A stretch of DNA of 64,000 bases from Microcoleus sp. FACHB-61 (GTDB lineage Bacteria > Cyanobacteriota > Cyanobacteriia > Cyanobacteriales > Microcoleaceae), in contig JACJNY010000057.1 in the NCBI GenBank assembly GCA_014695295.1, positions 1 through 64,000 on the forward strand. The letters run 5' to 3'. The notes under the pieces are model-generated. The model was given only the letters and a program-made list of their open reading frames with translations. It ran no database searches and was not told where the DNA came from. How positions within the stretch are numbered: the stretch's first letter is position 1; the number at the start of each line of letters is the position of its first letter. Position numbers and translations under genes: made by a program. Below, piece by piece: positions 59,430 to 64,000 of the stretch.

Positions 59430-59525
59430 TATAATATCGATCCGCAGTCGGGTTGTAATTATCTGCTCACTAACTCCATGAGCCCGCTACTGCTTGTAAT
59501 GCCAGAATACGGTCTAGTAGCGGGC
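59430..59525 (+). ncRNA. Candidate small transcript with a 10-bp hairpin
   Basis: A consensus TATAAT (59430-59435) lies upstream of a perfect stem GCCCGCTACT (59482-59491)/AGTAGCGGGC (59516-59525) with a 24-base loop. No ORF is associated. Length and orientation would suit a small RNA or an end signal, but there is no -35 match. Confidence 0.25.
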
Positions 59526-59935
59526 AAGTCTTTGGGGAGAGTACACCAGTTACAGCCATTTTTTACTTAATAAAAGATACCATTCTATATTTGTCTTTTT
59601 GTCCACCGAGGCGGTCTGGTTTTCTTTCTTTGTGGCAGTAGTGGCTCGATACGGTTCCACTATGAGTCAGTTAAGTTACTGGAGTATGGCATTTATTTCT
59701 AATTTTAGCTCGCCATCAGAGATCCCAAATGGGTTCTATAACGATTCTTGTTGGGAAAAAGGGAGTGGTGCGATTTAGAAAGCCGGGCTTTAGAGAGTAA
59801 AAGTGAATCAGGATGTATGTAGGTACACTATATGTACTGTGCCTGCGTAAGTCTTGATATATTTACCCTCATTAGACATGAAGAGTTAGTAGAGATTTGC
59901 TTTCAAACGTGAAGATCCAGTAAAAACTATTAGGC

Positions 59936-59979
59936 TTAAATTTAAATTAACCTTTCCTTTACAAACATTGTGTAGAGTA
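59936..59979 (+). promoter_or_regulatory. Pho-box-like promoter for the plus-strand secreted nuclease
   Basis: CTTAAATT (59936-59943), ATTAACCT (59947-59954) and CTTTACAA (59958-59965) are three 8-mers at 11-bp spacing matching CTTAACCT at 6, 7 and 5 of 8 positions. A -10-like TAGAGT (59974-59979) follows by 8 bases. It is about 310 bases before the ExeM/NucH start codon, so a long leader would be implied. Confidence 0.5.
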
Positions 59980-60292
59980 TCCAAGGGTTCAGTATTTCTG
60001 GCTACTTAGAAACACTCTAGCTGGCTTCATGACTCAAATCTGTAGCGCGAGTAACAAGATGTTTCTAAATCAGACGCTAAAGATATTTGTTACTGGCTAT
60101 CACCTTAGCCAAAAATCTTTATCTAAGCTAAGGAAGTCGTTCGTGCTGCCTCGCCTTTGGCCTGACTGTTTAGTTAAGTCCGATTCGTTGTGACTCGCAC
60201 ATTCTTAGTGCAAATTAGTCTCCTGGTTTCAAACCTAACAGCTTTCCAACTCAACAAATTTCCACACTAATCAAAACAGGTTCTACCAACCA

Positions 60293-63200
60293 ATGGCACC
60301 CACATATCACGACCTTCTTATCGGTTCGCTAACGCAGGATTGGTCAAACACAAGTCTCATCGCGGTTAATGATGACTGGTCTGGTATCCCAAGTATTGAT
60401 GGTTTTCGCGGAGATGAACTAACAGGCGCAACGGGAACAGATCCACAAACCATTGTTGTGGCCGGCACATCGCCCATTGATGTCAATGCAAATCAGACAA
60501 ATCCCAACACTTTTAACACAGGTGGGGTTACTGAATTTGAGATCGCAAACCCCGTTGTTGCCCTTACTGGTTCCGGTACAGCAGATGCCCCTTTTTTGCT
60601 GATTTACCTGAACACGATCGGCGTTACGAACATCAACGTCTCCTTCAATCTCCGCGATGTGGATGGATCTGTCGATAACGCTGTTCAACCAGTTGCTTTG
60701 CAATACCGCATCGGGACATCCGGCAATTTTATTGACATTCCTGCTGGCTACGTTGCAGATGCCAGCACTGGTCCAAGTTTAGCGACCCAAGTTACACCAG
60801 TTAATGTCACCTTACCAGCAGCAGCACAGAATCAATCTCAACTTCAGCTCCGGGTGATCACAACTAACGCTGTTGGGAATGATGAGTGGATTGGGGTTGA
60901 TGATATTAGCATCACAGGCACTCCCGGTGGGGGCGAACCGACAACAACGGTCACACTCCAGGCAACAGACGCAAATGCAGCAGAGGCAGGGCAAGATCCA
61001 GGGACGTTTAGAATTACGCGCACAGGTGATACGAGTGCAGCCCTGAGTGTGAACTACACCGTCGCCACGGGTTCGGGTCAGGCGACTAATGGCACGGACT
61101 ATACGCCCAACTTGACGGGCACTGCCACCATTGGCGCGGGACAATCCTTTGTCGATTTGGCGATCGCACCAGTAGACGATAGTGCAGTGGAAGGCAATGA
61201 AACCATCACGCTCAACCTAGTGGATACCAGCGACTATGACATCGGTGGTTCGAGCGCGGCGACAGTGACCATTGCAGATAACGATGTGCCACTGACCCGC
61301 ATCCGTGACATTCAGGGAACCGATCACATCTCTCCCCTTCTTACCTCTGCAACCGATGGAGCTGCCGTCTTCAATGTTGGCGGAATTGTTACTGCCAAAG
61401 CTTCTAACGGATTCTACCTCCAAGACCCCACGCCCGATGCCGATGCTGCAACATCGGAGGGAATTTTTGTCTTCACAGGCACGAGTTCTGCCGGTTCAGC
61501 CATTCTCAACAGTGTCAGCATCGGTGGTGCTGTTCTCGTCACAGGTACTGTGAGCGAGTTCCGTCCTGACGGGAATGCGAATAACCTCACCACTACCCAG
61601 ATTAGTAACACCTCGACACAGGCTTTGAGCGTTACCCCCTGGACAACAGCACCCACAACTACGATTACCCCCACAATTGTCAATCCTCCCACAACGGTCA
61701 TTAACAATGACTTCTCCTCTGGAAGCCCTGGCAACGTGGAAACAGGCGGTGATTTTGATCCTGCTACTGAAGGCATTGATTACTATGAAAGCCTGGAAGG
61801 AATGCTAGTACAGGTTAACAATCCTGTAGCTGTTAGTCCGACAAACAGGTTTGGGGAAATTTGGGTACTTGATGACAATGGCGCAGATGCCACAGGGCGG
61901 ACAGCTCGTGGGGGTAGCCTCATCAGCCCCAATGACTTTAACCCAGAACGCATTCAGATTGAGGATGATCTGATTCGTCCTGGCTCTTCGTCACCCTTGG
62001 TAGATGTCGGAGCGCAACTCGACACAGTAACAGGGGTGATCGGCTACAACTTCAACAACTACGAAGTGCTGGCAACTTCGCCCATCACTGTTAATACTCC
62101 TAGTCCATTAGAGAAGGAAGTCACCACCCTAAACCCAGTTAATGACAAGCTGACGGTCGCTACCTTTAATGTGGAGAACTTAGACCCAGGTGATGGGGCT
62201 ACCCAGTTTAATGCCTTGGCTCAACGCATCGTTACTAACCTTCAATCACCGGACATTATTACCCTAGAGGAGATTCAAGACAATAACGGCCCGACTAACG
62301 ACAGCATCGTTGATGCTGCCACCACTTACAACACTTTAATCGCAGCGATTCAGGCGGCAGGCGGCCCGACTTATGAGTTCCGTCAGATTAATCCAACTGA
62401 TGACCAGGATGGTGGCCAACCGGGGGGAAATATCCGCGTCGGTTTTCTATTTAAGCCAGAGCGGGTCACGTATGTAGATCGTCCGGGTGGGACAGCCACA
62501 ACGCAAACCACTGTAAATAATGTTGGTGGCGACCCGCAGCTTTCCTTTAGTCCGGGTCGGATCGTTGACACTGATCTCTCAGATGGTGACGCGTTTGCAA
62601 ATAGCCGTAAGCCTTTGGTCGGGGAATTTCTGTTCAACGGTCACAAGCTTTTCGTGATTGGAAATCACTTCAATTCCAAGGGTGGCGATGGGCCCCTCTT
62701 TGGACCGACCCAGCCCCCCGTCCTCACGAGTGAAGTCCAACGCCGTCAGCAAGCGCAGATTGTTAACAACTTTGTAGATAGCATCCTCGCCGCAGACTCT
62801 ACGGCAAATGTGATTGTTTTGGGTGACTTGAATGACTTTCCGTTCTCTGAACCCTTGAACATCCTCAAAGGGACGCCCGGTGGTGTCGGTACACCCATCC
62901 TAAACAACCTGATTGAGACCCTACCGGCAAACGAACAGTATACCTACAACTTCCAAGGCAACGCGCAGGTTTTGGATCACATCTTGGCGAGCAATACGCT
63001 GTTTAATAATTTAGATGAGTTTGATGTTGTTCATATCAACTCTGAGTTTGCGGACCAGGATAGTGACCACGACCCCAGTGTGACTCGTTTCACCCTTCCT
63101 CAGTATGTCGGAACACAAAAAAATGATTCCTTTACTGGCACCGCTTTGAATGAAGTCATTACTGGTGGTGAAGGTGGGGATAGGCTTACGGGTGGCGGTG

Positions 63201-63496
63201 GTAGCGATCGCTTTGTCTACACCAACATTGAAGATTCGGGAGATCGGATTGAGGACTTTATCACTGGCACTGATAAAATCGTTCTCACCCAGTTGCTCGA
63301 TAGCTTGGTTCCTGGCGGCTATAACGGCACAAACGCGATCGCGGATGGTTATGTGCAGTTGGTTCCAAGAGATGGCAAAGTTGTCCTCCAGATCAATCAA
63401 GATGGCTTCGGTAATGACAACCGATTCAGAAATTACATCACTGTCGAAAACGTTCTGGCTGCCGATCTGAGCGCTCTGAACAACTTTGTATTTTAG
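60293..63496 (+). CDS. ExeM/NucH-like extracellular nuclease with Calx-beta and RTX domains
   Basis: A 1067-residue secreted nuclease without a signal peptide, fitting type I secretion. Residues about 215-330 form a Calx-beta domain (EAGQDPGTFRITRTG, VTIADND). Residues about 333-600 carry the OB-like region (FNVGGIVTAKASNGFYLQDP), and residues about 615-920 the EEP catalytic domain with LTVATFNVENLDP, TLEEIQDNNG, FVIGNHFNSKGGDGP, VIVLGDLNDFPFS and the terminal SDHDPSVTRF. The C-terminus (about 945-1067) is an RTX Ca-binding region (TGGEGGDRLTGGGGSDRFVY). It should degrade extracellular DNA or RNA. Divergent from the phytase-like gene. Confidence 0.88.
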   Translation: MAPTYHDLLIGSLTQDWSNTSLIAVNDDWSGIPSIDGFRGDELTGATGTDPQTIVVAGTSPIDVNANQTNPNTFNTGGVTEFEIANPVVALTGSGTADAPFLLIYLNTIGVTNINVSFNLRDVDGSVDNAVQPVALQYRIGTSGNFIDIPAGYVADASTGPSLATQVTPVNVTLPAAAQNQSQLQLRVITTNAVGNDEWIGVDDISITGTPGGGEPTTTVTLQATDANAAEAGQDPGTFRITRTGDTSAALSVNYTVATGSGQATNGTDYTPNLTGTATIGAGQSFVDLAIAPVDDSAVEGNETITLNLVDTSDYDIGGSSAATVTIADNDVPLTRIRDIQGTDHISPLLTSATDGAAVFNVGGIVTAKASNGFYLQDPTPDADAATSEGIFVFTGTSSAGSAILNSVSIGGAVLVTGTVSEFRPDGNANNLTTTQISNTSTQALSVTPWTTAPTTTITPTIVNPPTTVINNDFSSGSPGNVETGGDFDPATEGIDYYESLEGMLVQVNNPVAVSPTNRFGEIWVLDDNGADATGRTARGGSLISPNDFNPERIQIEDDLIRPGSSSPLVDVGAQLDTVTGVIGYNFNNYEVLATSPITVNTPSPLEKEVTTLNPVNDKLTVATFNVENLDPGDGATQFNALAQRIVTNLQSPDIITLEEIQDNNGPTNDSIVDAATTYNTLIAAIQAAGGPTYEFRQINPTDDQDGGQPGGNIRVGFLFKPERVTYVDRPGGTATTQTTVNNVGGDPQLSFSPGRIVDTDLSDGDAFANSRKPLVGEFLFNGHKLFVIGNHFNSKGGDGPLFGPTQPPVLTSEVQRRQQAQIVNNFVDSILAADSTANVIVLGDLNDFPFSEPLNILKGTPGGVGTPILNNLIETLPANEQYTYNFQGNAQVLDHILASNTLFNNLDEFDVVHINSEFADQDSDHDPSVTRFTLPQYVGTQKNDSFTGTALNEVITGGEGGDRLTGGGGSDRFVYTNIEDSGDRIEDFITGTDKIVLTQLLDSLVPGGYNGTNAIADGYVQLVPRDGKVVLQINQDGFGNDNRFRNYITVENVLAADLSALNNFVF

Positions 63497-63641
63497 AGGT
63501 GTTTGGTTGAGCAATCTTAGAAAAGTCAGCGTAAGTGCTTTGTATTAGCATTTCTACAGTAGGAAATCATCCAAACGATTGCTCAACCAGCTTAAGGGCA
63601 TAATATTCCTCTGATGAACTCCATTTCTAGACATCTTTGAC

Positions 63642-63669
63642 AATCCCCGCGCGTAAACGCGCGGGGATT
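63642..63669. terminator. Perfect 12-bp hairpin (possible transposon right end)
   Basis: AATCCCCGCGCG (63642-63653) pairs fully with CGCGCGGGGATT (63658-63669) around a TAAA loop. It lacks a T tract on the plus strand. Similar GC-rich palindromes mark the right ends of IS200/IS605 elements, so it may belong to one on the minus strand. Confidence 0.5.
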
Positions 63670-63676
63670 CTTTGAT

Positions 63677-63760
63677 CTACGAGCGAGTTTGCTGAGGCAG
63701 GATTTCTCCAACCAAAGTAGGGACAGATTCTCCCACCACCGAACCCCTACCCCTGAGCAT
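63677..63760 (-). CDS. 27-residue ORF with a good SD
   Basis: ATG at 63760 follows AAGGAG by six bases and the frame runs MLRGRGSVVGESVPTLVGE, ending PQQTRS. An in-frame stop just upstream makes this a true initiation point. It is very short and unrecognised; it could be a sORF, or a by-product of a transposase 3' region. Confidence 0.3.
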   Translation of the reverse strand: MLRGRGSVVGESVPTLVGEILPQQTRS

Positions 63761-64000
63761 CAGAGACTCCTTTTAACGAGAAGTCGATTTAATTAACTCA
63801 ATTCCCATTAATTCAAAAATCTTAGCAGTTTAGGAATTCTCCTGCTATTAATTATCAAACCATACTGTCTGGATTCTCGCCCGGCATCGAGGCTGCGGTT
63901 CGTCCAGCTAGCGGTCAAGCTGAACCCAGCCTCATCTGACACCGGGGTAGCAGCGAGAGTCCGGGCCTGCGGGCAAAAGGCTAAATTTTCGTCGCGCATT
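63761..64000 (-). other. Right edge: unrecognised partial ORF (63808-63999)
   Basis: A 63-codon minus-strand frame starts at 63999 and stops at 63808, reading ARTLAATPVSDEAGFSLTAS among others. It is unassigned and truncated by the window. Together with the hairpin at 63642 it could be the end of an IS200/IS605-type tnpB region, which I cannot confirm. Confidence 0.25.

Overview
The window looks like chromosome from a filamentous, non-marine-type cyanobacterium of the Microcoleus/Oscillatoria/Phormidium kind (inference). The evidence is: very frequent HIP1-type sites (GCGATCGC and GGCGATCG), heptanucleotide tandem repeats between genes, chlorophyll genes (acsF, ycf54), cyanobacterial families such as DUF1816, DUF3593 and DUF2499/Ycf49-like, and multidomain Ser/Thr kinases carrying WD40 or TPR repeats. 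Most of the window is ordinary core genome with single genes or short operons on both strands, separated by repeat-rich spacers.

Layout. 1-8.1 kb: end of an IS4-like transposase, a five-PAS histidine kinase, trpD, an exported retropepsin-like protease, carA and a STAS anti-sigma antagonist. 8.1-15.6 kb: mini-RNase III, an RlmB-like methyltransferase with an expanded repeat N-terminus, a DUF1816 protein, an alpha/beta hydrolase, a class-A-beta-lactamase-like hydrolase, an orphan HTH protein and a stretch of decayed ORFs. 15.6-23.3 kb: gatA, a membrane alpha/beta hydrolase, a pentapeptide-repeat protein, an oddly ordered RsbW-like ATP-binding protein, DUF3593 and a kinase-WD40 protein. 23.3-32.6 kb: intact dnaE, an LprI-like protein, DUF2499, csaB, a Uma2-type nuclease, trmB and a GT39-like glycosyltransferase. 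32.7-44.4 kb: a CHAT-TPR protein, acsF, a TM2 protein, rpmF, queA, yraN, a lumenal pentapeptide protein, ynfA and dnaG. 44.8-55.4 kb: a CSP41-like SDR protein, a kinase-TPR protein, ycf54 with a coupled exported protein, a glycosyltransferase, MoxR, ribF and an MBL hydrolase. 56-63.5 kb: two large divergent RTX-type secreted enzymes (a nuclease/phosphatase-phytase fusion and an ExeM/NucH nuclease).

Working together: AcsF and Ycf54 are both parts of the Mg-protoporphyrin monomethyl ester cyclase and are encoded about 12 kb apart. The two divergent secreted enzymes at the right end could release phosphate from DNA and phytate-like esters. Each is preceded by a triplet of 8-bp Pho-box-like repeats at 11-bp spacing, so I propose an extracellular phosphorus-scavenging divergon. 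The STAS protein, the RsbW-like protein and the large kinases are separate signalling pieces.

The most unusual features are the paired Pho boxes, the permuted RsbW-like protein, intergenic-type repeats lying in frame inside several genes (hydrolase, kinase, trpD, ribF), an intein-free dnaE at the canonical split-intein junction, and a HIP1-phased TPR array. I found no CRISPR array, tRNA or rRNA gene.
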